Assembly: GCA_018378255.1 (NCBI GenBank)
Contig: JAGZXV010000004.1
Location: 9,922 to 73,921, forward strand
Direction of reading: 5' to 3'
Source of the DNA: Clostridiaceae bacterium
GTDB lineage: Bacteria > Bacillota > Clostridia > Lachnospirales > Lachnospiraceae
Length of the DNA: 64,000 nucleotides
Under the pieces are notes generated by a model. It worked only from the letters and a program-made list of their open reading frames with translations. It made no database searches and had not been told where the DNA came from. Positions 19,526 to 29,439 of this stretch are shown here, piece by piece; within the stretch, counting starts at the first letter, position 1, and every line of letters begins with the position of its first letter. A program made the translations under genes and the position numbers.

Positions 19526-20731
19526 TTACTCTTTCTCCCACTGATGCACTAATCTGCTGATCCCTTTATCCTTAATTTCAGAATACATCTCAAATTCAAA
19601 TGCCTCCTGGAAATTGTCTACTGGAAAACCGTCTACTGTAGTAATTGATAAATCCATCTTATATTTGCCCGGAATTAGAAGAACTGAACTAAATTTAAGA
19701 TCAATGCTTCCATCTTCATCCAAATCAATGCGCTCCGCATAATCTACTCTGCTATTCGTAGCATAACACTTTACTCCTTCGGCATTTCTAATCTCAAATC
19801 CAAAGGCCACATCTTCAACCTTCTGCTTTACCTCATAGGAAATTCTAATGGTAACCTGATCTCCCGTTTTATAAAGATTTCTGCCATTTTCACTTTTAAC
19901 AAGAGACTCTACCTCTTTAATCCTTACCAAGCCGCTGCCTGATCGCTCATTTGTCTTTGCCAGCTCAACCGGAGCAGGATTCGTATCCTGCCTTAGCTGT
20001 CCCATATAGGACATATAATGAGGATGTACGTCTCTTGGGTTGCCCTCTTCCTGTATCTTCCCGTCGTGAATCCAAATAGTTCTTTCACAAAACTCTTCAA
20101 TCTGCCCTAATCCGTGAGAGACAATTACAATTGTAGTACCTTCCGCCTTAATTTGTTTCAGCTTATTGAAACATTTTGCCTGGAAATTTGCATCTCCCAC
20201 AGCTAAAATTTCATCAATCAACAGGATATCTGCATCTACATTGATAGCTACCGCAAATGCCAAACGCATATACATCCCTGAGGAATACGTTCTTACAGGG
20301 TTATCAATAAAATCCCGCAGCTCAGAAAACTCTATAATCTTTTCTAATCTTGCATCGATCTCCTTCCGGGTCAAACCAAAAATCGAAGCATTAGTATAGA
20401 TATTCTGTCTGCCGCTCATATCCGGATGAAAACCCGCGCCTAATTCAATTAAGCTGGACACCCGTCCTCTCATCTCTATGGTTCCGCTGTCCGGATACAT
20501 AATTCTCGTAAGCAATTTTAATGTGGTACTTTTACCACATCCATTGTGTCCTATTAATCCAATAGCTTCACCTTTTTTCACTTCAAAACTGATGCCGCTT
20601 AATACATTTCGTTCTTCATATTTTCTTCTTTTACTAAATAATGCTAATTCCTTCAGCGTTCGTCCTTTATCCAAATATACCCGGAATTTTTTAGTTATAT
20701 CATGCACTTCGATTGCATTTTCAGCTTTCAT
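19526..20731 (-). CDS. wzt: Polysaccharide/teichoic acid ABC exporter ATPase with C-terminal substrate domain
   Basis: A 401-residue ATP-binding subunit that powers export of an undecaprenyl-linked polymer. Walker A GHNGCGKST, the ABC signature region YSSGMYMRLAFAVAI and Walker B ILLIDEILAVGD are intact. Residues ~265-400 form an extra beta-rich domain (VRIKEVESLV, FGFEIRNAEGVKCYAT) typical of Wzt proteins that recognise the polymer end before export. It is the last gene of the operon, 16 bases after its permease partner. Presence of the recognition domain suggests that the exported chain carries a terminal modification, possibly made in the neighbouring locus. Confidence 0.92.
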   Translation of the reverse strand: MKAENAIEVHDITKKFRVYLDKGRTLKELALFSKRRKYEERNVLSGISFEVKKGEAIGLIGHNGCGKSTTLKLLTRIMYPDSGTIEMRGRVSSLIELGAGFHPDMSGRQNIYTNASIFGLTRKEIDARLEKIIEFSELRDFIDNPVRTYSSGMYMRLAFAVAINVDADILLIDEILAVGDANFQAKCFNKLKQIKAEGTTIVIVSHGLGQIEEFCERTIWIHDGKIQEEGNPRDVHPHYMSYMGQLRQDTNPAPVELAKTNERSGSGLVRIKEVESLVKSENGRNLYKTGDQVTIRISYEVKQKVEDVAFGFEIRNAEGVKCYATNSRVDYAERIDLDEDGSIDLKFSSVLLIPGKYKMDLSITTVDGFPVDNFQEAFEFEMYSEIKDKGISRLVHQWEKE

Positions 20732-20747
20732 GCCCTACCTCATTTCT

Positions 20748-21524
20748 TTACATCTGTTCTGCAAAATGTCTCTTCAACTTTCCAAATACTATGAAACCAA
20801 TGATCAAAAGCCCTATACCAACGCCGGTTGCATGGATCAAGGTGCTCAAATGGGGCGCCCTTCCATAATAGAGAATATCTCTATAGGCAATAATGACCGG
20901 TGTCATCGGATTCAGCATATAAAGCGACATATAGCGTTCCGGAATAAGGTCAATAGAATACATAATCGGGGTCAGAAACTGCCATGCCATCGTAATAATT
21001 CCCAACAGATATTCTAAGTCCCGGATATAAACAGTCGCTGCTGATACAATCAAAGCAGAACCTAGTGATAACATATACTCTACAAGCATTATAACCGGCA
21101 GATACAAAACCGCAATAAAGTTAAGACCTCTTCCGGAAAAAGCAACCACAATAAGAACTACAACAAAACTCAAAAGCATATTAACAAACTGGCTGGTAGT
21201 GAATGCGATCGGCAGTACCTCTCGCGGAAAATATATTTTTTTAACCATATCCTGTTGGCAACGGATACAACTGGAACCACCTGATACTGATGTACTAAAA
21301 AACAGCCATGGAACCAACGCTACAAACAAATGTAGATAATAATCTTCCACATCCGATCTCAAAATAATTGAAAAAACCAATGTATAAACAACCAGCTGCA
21401 GCAATGGGTTTAAAAACGTCCAAAAAAAGCCCAAAATCGAACCTTTATACCGCCCTTGAAGATCCCTTCGTACCAAGCTGAATATCATTTCCCGATATGC
21501 ATATAATTCTTTAGCTAACTGCAT
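20748..21524 (-). CDS. wzm: ABC-2 type polysaccharide exporter permease
   Basis: A 258-residue integral membrane protein of the Wzm/TagG family with about six membrane segments. The N-terminal LVRRDLQGRYKGSILGFFWTF and the LVPWLFFSTSVSGGSSC region are characteristic. It forms the membrane channel with the ATPase encoded 16 bases downstream and exports the lipid-linked glycan across the cytoplasmic membrane. Length is normal for the family. Confidence 0.92.
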   Translation of the reverse strand: MQLAKELYAYREMIFSLVRRDLQGRYKGSILGFFWTFLNPLLQLVVYTLVFSIILRSDVEDYYLHLFVALVPWLFFSTSVSGGSSCIRCQQDMVKKIYFPREVLPIAFTTSQFVNMLLSFVVVLIVVAFSGRGLNFIAVLYLPVIMLVEYMLSLGSALIVSAATVYIRDLEYLLGIITMAWQFLTPIMYSIDLIPERYMSLYMLNPMTPVIIAYRDILYYGRAPHLSTLIHATGVGIGLLIIGFIVFGKLKRHFAEQM

Positions 21525-21537
21525 CTTGTCCTCCGAT

Positions 21538-22689
21538 TTAAACTAATTTTTCATACACCTGTTTTAGTATTTCAACAGAATGTTTCCAGGTATATTTCTG
21601 GGCTCTCTCGATCCCTTTTTTACTTAATTCCTCACAAAGAGCCCTATCACTCATGACTCTTGCCATTGCCGCTTTTATCTCATCTACGCTCAAAGGATCA
21701 ACTAAAATCCCAGCATCTCCCACCACTTCCGGCAAAGAGGAACAGTTTGATGTTATAACCGTTGTTCCGCAGGCCATAGCCTCTAATGGCGGCATACCGA
21801 AGCCTTCATAAAGAGAAGGGAATAAAAATGCCTTTGCCCCTTTCATTAACACCGGTACGTCTTCAGCATCTACATATCCGGTAAAAATAACCTGATTTTC
21901 TATTTTCAGCTTGTGTACTGTTTCGAATATAGAATCATAGAGCCACCCCTTTCCGCCAGCCAAAACAAGCTTAGGCGTAACCTTACAGCCGTTCTCCCTT
22001 AACAGCGTGTCATAAGCTCCAATGACACGCTCAATATTTTTTCTTGGTTCCAAAGTTCCTAAATATAAAAAATACTCTCCCTGAATTTTATAATGCTCTT
22101 TCGTTGCTTCCACCTGTTCTTCTGTAAAATTGGGATGATACAAATTCAAATCCACCCCATTTGGCATAACTGTAATTTTGTCTGGGTTCACTCCAAGATA
22201 TTTTACAATTTCCCGCTTGCTGAACTCAGATACTGTAATAATCGCATCCGCCCGTCTGCAGGAGCCCTTTAGGGTAAGCTGAAGCCATCTTCTGGTTTTA
22301 TAAAACACCGTTTCCGGGTATGCCTTATATGCCATATCATGAACGATGGTAACCGTTTTCCCCTTAACCCCCGGCGGGACAACGAAATTAAAAAATTGCG
22401 TAATTTGTCTGTCTTTTCCAAAAAACATGCTGTATGGGATAGGAAAAAAAGGCCATACTAATTTATAAATTGTAGGATGAAACCATTTACACGGATTCAT
22501 CTTTACCCCGTATTTTTCATATTCATGAACCGGATACCTTTGCCCGTCTTCTTGGTGATATGCCATATAATCACATTGGCACTGATACTCCGGGTCCACT
22601 GCCAGTTCTTTTACGATATTATCCGCACACCAGCCAATTCCCGTTTTATTGCCTCCCAGAAACAGCTGTGATTCAAATGCCACTTTCAT
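21538..22689 (-). CDS. GT4 family glycosyltransferase
   Basis: A 383-residue GT-B retaining glycosyltransferase. N-terminal FLGGNKTGIGW and C-terminal FLYLGTLEPRKNIERV, then SLYEGFGMPPLEAMACGTTV with the EX7E motif, are classic GT4. The NCSSLPEVVGDAGILVDP segment is similar to mannosyl/rhamnosyl transferases, but the sugar cannot be assigned. It is 13 bases upstream of wzm and 12 bases after another GT4 in the same operon. Confidence 0.9.
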   Translation of the reverse strand: MKVAFESQLFLGGNKTGIGWCADNIVKELAVDPEYQCQCDYMAYHQEDGQRYPVHEYEKYGVKMNPCKWFHPTIYKLVWPFFPIPYSMFFGKDRQITQFFNFVVPPGVKGKTVTIVHDMAYKAYPETVFYKTRRWLQLTLKGSCRRADAIITVSEFSKREIVKYLGVNPDKITVMPNGVDLNLYHPNFTEEQVEATKEHYKIQGEYFLYLGTLEPRKNIERVIGAYDTLLRENGCKVTPKLVLAGGKGWLYDSIFETVHKLKIENQVIFTGYVDAEDVPVLMKGAKAFLFPSLYEGFGMPPLEAMACGTTVITSNCSSLPEVVGDAGILVDPLSVDEIKAAMARVMSDRALCEELSKKGIERAQKYTWKHSVEILKQVYEKLV

Positions 22690-22701
22690 AGTATTCCTCC
22701 A

Positions 22702-23850
22702 CTACTTAATTTCAAATTCCCGGTACACCTTAAGAACCTCTTCTATCATATAGTCCACATTATAATATTCCCGCACCCTTTTTGCGGCCGCTTCACCATA
22801 CTTACTTCTTTCCTGCGGATGTTTAATCAGCCAATTCATAGCCTCAGCAAGCGCACCGGCATCCCCCGGCTCTACCGTTAGCCCCGTCTGTCCGCCAACA
22901 CTGACATACGGTACCCCGCTCGGTAACTTAGTATTGATTACCGGTTTCCCATATGCCATGGCTTCCATCTGTACTATCCCAAATGCTTCACTTTTTGCAA
23001 TAGACGGAAGTACAAATATATCACAATCTGCTAATTCCTGATTTAAAACCTCATTTGACACACTTCCTAAAAAGCGCACTCTGTCTGTTATCTCCAGAGA
23101 TGAAGATAACTGCTCCAATTCTGTTTTTAGCACTCCGTCACCTATAATTGTGAGAAACGCTTCATCCGCATCTTTCAATGCATGCAGCAAAACTTCACAG
23201 CCTTTATAATAAACCAAACGGCCAATAAATAAAAAATTGGTTTTACGGCCTGTCCTATTTTCATTTTTATAAGAGCTTTTTTCCTTTAAACTGGACAGAT
23301 ACTTATCCGCTTTTTCTAATACGCCGCGCTCAACCCCAAAGGGTATTACACGGCATTTGCGGCGGTAAGGGCCTAAATAGGAAGACCCCTCAATATGCCC
23401 CTCTGTTGCTACCATGATAACATCAGCCCGTTTCAATAGCCACTCCATAATTGGACGATAAAAATACATCATCTTTTTTTGTCTTACCACATCACTATGC
23501 CACCATAAAATCACCTTTCCCTTATATCCCGATAAAAGACAGGCCAAGTCTGCTAACGGAAACGGCATATGAATGTGTATAATGTCCTGTATACGGCTTC
23601 TTTTACGAAATTGCATTAAAAAAGACGGCGAAACAGGCAGAGAGCAAAATGTTCCCATACTAGAACATCGATATACCTTCACCCCATTAATTACCTCTTC
23701 GCTCTTTGATCCCCTAACTTGGCAAGTCAGTACTGACATACTGACATCTTCACATAATCCCTCAGCTATATCCTGTACGATCCTTTCAATACCTCCTAAC
23801 ATAGGATAATACATTCTACATACCTGCATTACATCTATATTGTCTTTCAT
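22702..23850 (-). CDS. GT4 family glycosyltransferase
   Basis: A 382-residue GT-B enzyme. Motifs are YYPMLGGIERIVQDIAEGL near the start, NFLFIGRLVYYKGCEVLL in the middle and EAFGIVQMEAMAYGKPVI near residue 305. It would add a sugar to the lipid-linked intermediate on the cytoplasmic side. Its start overlaps the end of the preceding sugar-transferase gene by four bases (ATGA), so the two are translationally coupled and probably act in consecutive steps. Confidence 0.9.
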   Translation of the reverse strand: MKDNIDVMQVCRMYYPMLGGIERIVQDIAEGLCEDVSMSVLTCQVRGSKSEEVINGVKVYRCSSMGTFCSLPVSPSFLMQFRKRSRIQDIIHIHMPFPLADLACLLSGYKGKVILWWHSDVVRQKKMMYFYRPIMEWLLKRADVIMVATEGHIEGSSYLGPYRRKCRVIPFGVERGVLEKADKYLSSLKEKSSYKNENRTGRKTNFLFIGRLVYYKGCEVLLHALKDADEAFLTIIGDGVLKTELEQLSSSLEITDRVRFLGSVSNEVLNQELADCDIFVLPSIAKSEAFGIVQMEAMAYGKPVINTKLPSGVPYVSVGGQTGLTVEPGDAGALAEAMNWLIKHPQERSKYGEAAAKRVREYYNVDYMIEEVLKVYREFEIK

Positions 23851-25235
23851 AAACTTCCATCTTTCTTGCTTTCATCTTCTTTAGTTACTGCTTCACTTTC
23901 AGTAAGCGTAAACCCCTCCGTACTCTCCTTCATAAAGAGCACTTTAATTGTCTTAAATATAATTTCAATATCAAGAAGAATCGAATAATTCTGTATATAC
24001 ATCAAATCCAGCTTCAGCTTATCATATGCAGAAGTATTATACTTCCCATATACTTGAGCATAACCAGTCAGGCCGCCTTTTACCTTCATCCTAAGTTTAA
24101 ACTCCGGGATCTGCTCCGAATAAATTTCCACATGCTCTACCCGTTCCGGCCGGGGGCCCACAATACTCATATCACCCTTTAAAATATTAAATAACTGAGG
24201 TAACTCATCAACTCTAGTCTTACGAATTAATTTTCCAATTGGAGTAATCCGCGGATCTTCGTCCACCGCTGGAACTGAAAGTCCTTCTTTTTCAGCATCC
24301 ACAATCATACTTCTAAATTTACAAATAGAAAATATCTTTCCATCCTTCGTACAGCGATCCTGTTGGTAAAACACAGGCCCTCTGTCATAAAGCTTAATCG
24401 CCAAAGCAGTCAGCAAAAAAACGGGGGACATTATAACCAAACCTGCTAAAGATAAAATAATATCCATCAGACGTTTTATAAAGCGCTGTTCAATATTCAA
24501 TCCTGTGTTTCTGGACAACAATAAAGGTGTATCAAACAGATGCAGACTTTCCGCACTTCTTAAAATAATATCCGAAATTTTTGGAATTGTATAGGTCCGT
24601 ATTGACTCTCCATAACAGTATTTTAAGATTAAGTTACGTTCTTGTGAGGAAATATCACATAAAATCACACCTTCGTATTGCCCAGCCTTTTCGCATATTC
24701 TTTCCACACCGACAGATATATGAATAATTTCACCTATAATATAACGGTCTGCACGGCTATGTAATTTGCTCATCAAACTATAAATCGGGTGCTGGCCATA
24801 TACCAATAAAACTCTTCTTGGCGGATAAAGTTTTCGATATATTCTGCTGCAAATTGTACTCCAAACAATTGTCAACACCAATTCTTCCAAAAGCATAATA
24901 AATAATGGTTCAAGATTCTGAAAGTGTTTTGTTACCAGCGTAATCTGAAGATAAATCATCGCAGTCGCACAAATATTAGCAAGCATCAGCGAGTAAATCA
25001 AGTTAAAAGTTCTTAAATAACCAATGCGTAGTCCACCATAAATAGTACAGAATAGCAACAGTAAAATCCCATATACCGCTACCATCAGCCAGTTTCCTGT
25101 TCTGTTGTATGGTATCTCCATTTTCCCGTTGTAGTGGTCCAACCATACATTCCAATACAAAGCCATTTCACAGCCGATGAGGATCATAGCGAACAAAAAT
25201 CTCACTATTCGCTTATATTGTTCATAATTTTTCAT
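23847..25235 (-). CDS. Initiating polyprenyl-phosphate sugar-1-phosphate transferase
   Basis: A 462-residue membrane enzyme that starts glycan synthesis by moving a sugar-1-phosphate onto undecaprenyl phosphate. Four membrane segments occupy residues ~10-130, followed by a cytoplasmic Rossmann-like region. The C-terminal bacterial sugar transferase domain (~255-450) starts with KRLMDIILSLAGLV and has FYQQDRCTKDGKIFSICKFR, IRKTRVDELPQLFNILKGD and SIVGPRPER. Size and layout match the WbaP/WcaJ/CpsE type. Which sugar is used cannot be told. Confidence 0.92.
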   Translation of the reverse strand: MKNYEQYKRIVRFLFAMILIGCEMALYWNVWLDHYNGKMEIPYNRTGNWLMVAVYGILLLLFCTIYGGLRIGYLRTFNLIYSLMLANICATAMIYLQITLVTKHFQNLEPLFIMLLEELVLTIVWSTICSRIYRKLYPPRRVLLVYGQHPIYSLMSKLHSRADRYIIGEIIHISVGVERICEKAGQYEGVILCDISSQERNLILKYCYGESIRTYTIPKISDIILRSAESLHLFDTPLLLSRNTGLNIEQRFIKRLMDIILSLAGLVIMSPVFLLTALAIKLYDRGPVFYQQDRCTKDGKIFSICKFRSMIVDAEKEGLSVPAVDEDPRITPIGKLIRKTRVDELPQLFNILKGDMSIVGPRPERVEHVEIYSEQIPEFKLRMKVKGGLTGYAQVYGKYNTSAYDKLKLDLMYIQNYSILLDIEIIFKTIKVLFMKESTEGFTLTESEAVTKEDESKKDGSL

Positions 25236-25259
25236 ATAGGAACCAACACCTTTACTCTA

Positions 25260-26882
25260 TCATTCCTTAGTTTTAACGGATACATCTCTACAGCCTGAAA
25301 GCCCTGTCATCAGCAAAACCCACATAACAGGCGCTACTATTGGAACACTGATATTGACAAACGCCTGTGCAGCATATGCAACGCATGCAAAAAATGCAGC
25401 CATAACTTCTGGCTTATCTAATGCATTTTTAAGCATTCTTACAGCCGATGTAACCAACAGACCAATATAAGCTGTTAAGCCAAATATCCCCATCGTCACA
25501 AAATACTGCAGGTATTCATTATGAGCGCTGTCAAAAGTCTCTTTGTAAAGGCTTGTCATTTCTTTATAATTGTTTTGTATTGTCAAGATACCAAAAGTAT
25601 CCGGTCCATATCCAAATAATTTATGGATCAATGGGAATTTCATGTAATTTTCTACCGCAATTCTCCAAATATACCCTCTATGAGTTCCCCACTCATCATC
25701 CAGAACCAAATATCTTTCCAACGCTCCATAGCGCTGTACATGCCCGCCTTTGTTTACATCCCAAATCATAAATATAACCGTAGCAATAACAACTACTAAA
25801 ACAACCAGCCAGCCTCGTATCAGCCACGGACTACAGGAATCACTTAAATCCTTTTTGTTGTAAGCCGAAAAATAAAGCACAGCCGCAAGGGACCATAAAG
25901 CAACTATAATAACTACTAGCAACTTCATATCTGCCAGTATAAGAAAAAGACTGTCCAAACCAACAACTTTATCAGACCATACACGATTAATAATTGTCAA
26001 TACCTTTACAACAGTAAAAATAGTTGCTACTAAGACTACATATCTTCTCACGCCTGTTTTTTTACGAAACAAGTAGAGTGGCATAAATCCATAAAGCGCA
26101 AGAAGTGCAAGATATGCATTATCACTAAGTCCCATAAACAAAGCTGTCATTGCAATAATTGTACCAATATAGTAAATAATGGTCTTTATACGATTCTTCT
26201 CAATAGCGAATAAGGTCATAACTGCTCCTAGCCCCAGACCAACAAAAGATGCATAAGTATTTACATTACCAATTGTCGAAGTAAATATTGTCCATTGGCT
26301 TGCTTTGAGCCTGACTTTAAAGTGCAGTATATCCATCTGAAAATAGTCTGTAATGCCAAATAAACATACAAGCATTACTACAACTAAAAATGCATCTATA
26401 TGCCACCTTTTAAATTTCATTAATTTTGTTACTGAAAAAAACATAACTCCATAAAGCATTAGAAGAAATAATCCAGTATAACGTCCTTCGTTTCCCCAAA
26501 ACGATTCATATAAATAATCTGACTGCAATGTGGAAACAATGGCTATCAACAAAAAAGCCATCATGGCGATGTCAGGCGCATTACAATGCCGTAACAGCTC
26601 TGTTGGTTTAAAATAATGCAGTATACGTTTTGTATTTATTCCATTAAACAGTTCATAGTCTTGGTAGCAGAAACACACAGTCATAACAATAAGTACTGCC
26701 AGCATAGTTATAACCGAGACCCAAAAAAACATATACTTGGTCTCTAAAATATTAAAATAAAAATCAGTAATTATTAATGGAAGCAGCAGCAATATCCACA
26801 AGGCAAAAAAGTTCACTACCTTCGCATAGAGATCTGAACATCTATCGCAGAATACCTTCTGGTTAATTTTTCTTTTTGCCAT
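25260..26882 (-). CDS. O-antigen polymerase/ligase-like membrane protein
   Basis: A 540-residue protein with about a dozen membrane segments and the Wzy/WaaL family region TFDSAHNEYLQYFVTMGIFGL, plus RGYIWRIAVENYMKFPL and FGYGPDTFGI before it. These features fit the O-antigen ligase/polymerase superfamily, acting on the outer face of the membrane to polymerise or attach glycan. It is the first gene of the export operon and is preceded by AGGAGG and a promoter at 26929-26957. Coexistence with a Wzm/Wzt exporter is unusual for a polymerase, so a ligase role attaching the finished chain to the wall or a lipid is worth considering. Confidence 0.85.
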   Translation of the reverse strand: MAKRKINQKVFCDRCSDLYAKVVNFFALWILLLLPLIITDFYFNILETKYMFFWVSVITMLAVLIVMTVCFCYQDYELFNGINTKRILHYFKPTELLRHCNAPDIAMMAFLLIAIVSTLQSDYLYESFWGNEGRYTGLFLLMLYGVMFFSVTKLMKFKRWHIDAFLVVVMLVCLFGITDYFQMDILHFKVRLKASQWTIFTSTIGNVNTYASFVGLGLGAVMTLFAIEKNRIKTIIYYIGTIIAMTALFMGLSDNAYLALLALYGFMPLYLFRKKTGVRRYVVLVATIFTVVKVLTIINRVWSDKVVGLDSLFLILADMKLLVVIIVALWSLAAVLYFSAYNKKDLSDSCSPWLIRGWLVVLVVVIATVIFMIWDVNKGGHVQRYGALERYLVLDDEWGTHRGYIWRIAVENYMKFPLIHKLFGYGPDTFGILTIQNNYKEMTSLYKETFDSAHNEYLQYFVTMGIFGLTAYIGLLVTSAVRMLKNALDKPEVMAAFFACVAYAAQAFVNISVPIVAPVMWVLLMTGLSGCRDVSVKTKE

Positions 26883-26928
26883 AAAATCAAAGCCTCCTGT
26901 TAAATAATCTTTGGTTAAATCTCAGTAC

Positions 26929-26957
26929 AGTATATCATCTTATAAAAGATAACGCAA
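26929..26957 (-). promoter_or_regulatory. Sigma-A promoter of the glycan assembly/export operon
   Basis: Minus-strand TTGCGT (26952-26957) and TATACT (26929-26934) with a 17-base spacer, 47 bases before the ATG at 26882. Confidence 0.6.
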
Positions 26958-27023
26958 CTTTCCAATTTCAAAAACACTTGGCAATTATTTAAGAATCATT
27001 TAATATTTTCCATTTTGCACAAA

Positions 27024-27051
27024 AGGCGAAGACATTTCCATGTCTCCGCCT
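27024..27051 (-). terminator. Rho-independent terminator of the RND efflux operon
   Basis: Arms AGGCGAAGACAT and ATGTCTCCGCCT enclose a TTCC loop; on the minus strand the one mismatch becomes a G-T pair and the stem is followed by TTTT. It lies 24 bases beyond the stop of the last operon gene. Confidence 0.8.
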
Positions 27052-27074
27052 CTCGCATCACACCAAACTACCTT

Positions 27075-28274
27075 CTACTCATAACTAGCCAGCCCCTTCA
27101 CCGCCCAGTCATAAGTCTCCATCGCCTGAAAAAGCGCGATATCCGCCGCTTCCTTCTCAGACATCTTCTGCAGATACTGAAGCTGCAGACCGATATATTC
27201 CGTCTCCCCCACCATGCCCATCTGGTGCATGGTATCCGCAGACTGTTTGCTGATTACAGCACTTTCATAACCGGTCAAAGCGGCTTCATACTCCGCTTTT
27301 TTCTTCAGGACATCATTGTATAACTCTTGCATTTTTATGGTCATTTTCTGCTCTGCTTCTTCTACACTCATGAGATGCAGTCTTTTTTCTGCAGTAGAAC
27401 CATTGGTCCCTGTATGTCTTACTGAGATGAGAGCAGCATTATTTCCAATAGCCTTCTTCGTATCTTCTTCCAGATTCATGGCTGCAATGCGGTTTAAATC
27501 GGAAGTCGGAATCGGGCGGATCTCCGGATTGGCATCTGCAGGCCACCCTGTCATCACGATCAGTTTCCTCCTCAGATCATCCTGTGTACTGCTGAGGGAG
27601 GCTAAGGACGCCTCTGCCGACAGTACGCTGGACTGGGCGGACAACAGATCCGCCTCCGTAGCGGTACCAAGACCGGCCTGCTGGGTAACAAGGGCATATT
27701 TAGCATCATACATCGCCTTCATCTTCTCAAGGATGCCTTTCTGGGCTTCAATACTGCTGTAGGCAATCATCAGGCTTTGGGCCCCGCTGACCGCCTGGCG
27801 CTCGTACTGACGCAGCGTTTGAGTGTTCTTATCGCTGTTAAAATTATCCACCACATCAGAATAAGTTGTAATAACTGACTGGATCGCTTTATCCAAACCT
27901 TTATTAGTCATATAAGAAACTGTCAGCTGATAAATATCATTTGGATTGGTGGCGTGGTCTAAAGCTTCCTTGTCCCTCTCCGCCCCATCTTTATAGCTTT
28001 TTCTCTGACTCTTTAATTCCTGTGTCACATTGACATAATCCTGCTTCATACGGTCAAATGAATCCCACATCACCTGCATGCCGGCATTATATTCATGAAC
28101 CAGGTCAGGAAGTTCCTCGTATTCAAGAACATCATCCTGAAGCCGTGCCAGAGTTTCTGCATCATACTTTTCCGGTTCCGTCACGCCGGGACCGGAAGCC
28201 ATCGCCTGGGCCGGAAAAGCGGCAATCAACGCCGCAGAAAGCAGGGCGGAAACAATCCTCTTGTTTGTTCTCAT
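27075..28274 (-). CDS. TolC-like efflux protein, second copy
   Basis: A 399-residue secreted protein. A signal peptide with a cut after AQAMA is followed by long, mainly helical sequence with coiled-coil periodicity, the layout of the TolC/outer-membrane efflux family. GLGTATEADLLSAQSSVLSAE and MGMVGETEYIGLQLQ are the typical paired family segments. The upstream neighbour is a paralogue of similar length. In a Gram-positive cell there is no outer membrane for a classic TolC, so it may form a conduit through the wall or a periplasm-like space; this is inference. It is the last gene before the terminator. Confidence 0.8.
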   Translation of the reverse strand: MRTNKRIVSALLSAALIAAFPAQAMASGPGVTEPEKYDAETLARLQDDVLEYEELPDLVHEYNAGMQVMWDSFDRMKQDYVNVTQELKSQRKSYKDGAERDKEALDHATNPNDIYQLTVSYMTNKGLDKAIQSVITTYSDVVDNFNSDKNTQTLRQYERQAVSGAQSLMIAYSSIEAQKGILEKMKAMYDAKYALVTQQAGLGTATEADLLSAQSSVLSAEASLASLSSTQDDLRRKLIVMTGWPADANPEIRPIPTSDLNRIAAMNLEEDTKKAIGNNAALISVRHTGTNGSTAEKRLHLMSVEEAEQKMTIKMQELYNDVLKKKAEYEAALTGYESAVISKQSADTMHQMGMVGETEYIGLQLQYLQKMSEKEAADIALFQAMETYDWAVKGLASYE

Positions 28275-28293
28275 AATTACATCCCGCCTTTCA

Positions 28294-29439
28294 TCAGCCG
28301 GCTTTCGCCAAACCGTTTACGGACCAGTTATAGGTTTCAATCGCTTCTCTCAAGCTTAATTCCGCCGTTTTTTCTGCCGTCTGTTTGCTAAGTAAGGCAT
28401 GCTGCTGCTGCAAATACTGTAAAGGACTGATTGTCCCTAACTGCATCTGGGTTTCAGCAGTCTGCATATTGCGCATCTCCAAAGCAGTATCATTGACAGC
28501 CTGCAAATATGCTGCCTTTGCAGACAGTACGGACTGGTAAGAAGAAATCAGAGAGGCCCCGATTGTCTGCTCATTGCTTTCAATGGTTTTACGCAAATCT
28601 TCTTTTTTATCTGCATTCTGGGCATTTTCATACTTTCTCTTGTTGATACGCAGTGTATAGTTATTCTCCAATGCCGTTGCTTTATCCGCAACAGGATCCA
28701 TAGAATCGATAACACTCATATCCACCAAAGGAATCTCCCTGATTTCCGGATCCGCATCATATTTCCAACCGAGCATAACACAGAGACGCTGCCTTAAGCT
28801 CACAATCGATGCTTCGATATCCTTAATTGCCTGTTCTGCTTTCTGAAGGCTTTCTTTTGCATTGAGCACATCAATCTGAGTTGCTGAACCATTATTAAAC
28901 TGTGTTACAGTCACATTATAAGTTGTTTCCAGCAATTCCTTGTTTTTCTTTGCCAGTTCCAAATCCTGCTGCTGCTTAAAATAGTTAATCATATTGGACT
29001 GGGCGGAGACTACCAGATTATCTTCTGCCTGCTGATATCCCATCAGCACAATCTGGCCGTCATCCACATTATCATCCGCATTTTGCTGCATTTTTCTGGC
29101 CTGAATCTCCAGATTCAGATCAGAGATCATAGACTGCATGTCATCATCACCTGACATGCTGGCATATAATTCATCAGCCAGGTCACGGTAATCCTGTTCT
29201 ACATCCTGACGGTCTTTCCCCAGATAATCCTTATAGGCGTACTGGTTATTCTGAACAGTAGTGTTGTATTCATGGATCAAGCCGGCCAGTTCATCATATT
29301 CCATCGTGTTATCACGAAGTCTGGCCCATTCTTCTTCTGTACGTGCAAACTCCGGGCTGACTGCCAAAGCCGTTCCCGGAAGGGACGCTGCTAAAAGCAG
29401 CGCCATTCCTAACGAAATCGCCTGTTTGCGCTTAATCAT
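28294..29439 (-). CDS. TolC-like efflux protein, first copy
   Basis: A 381-residue secreted protein with a signal peptide ending TALA and long helical segments. NNGSATQIDVLNAKESLQKAE and MQLGTISPLQYLQQQH are the two repeated TolC-type helical hairpin segments. Both paralogues also share EYDELAGLIHEYN / EYEELPDLVHEYN near the N-terminus and a final ETYNWSVNGLA / ETYDWAVKGLA, so they arose by duplication. It overlaps the RND permease gene by eight bases. Confidence 0.82.
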   Translation of the reverse strand: MIKRKQAISLGMALLLAASLPGTALAVSPEFARTEEEWARLRDNTMEYDELAGLIHEYNTTVQNNQYAYKDYLGKDRQDVEQDYRDLADELYASMSGDDDMQSMISDLNLEIQARKMQQNADDNVDDGQIVLMGYQQAEDNLVVSAQSNMINYFKQQQDLELAKKNKELLETTYNVTVTQFNNGSATQIDVLNAKESLQKAEQAIKDIEASIVSLRQRLCVMLGWKYDADPEIREIPLVDMSVIDSMDPVADKATALENNYTLRINKRKYENAQNADKKEDLRKTIESNEQTIGASLISSYQSVLSAKAAYLQAVNDTALEMRNMQTAETQMQLGTISPLQYLQQQHALLSKQTAEKTAELSLREAIETYNWSVNGLAKAG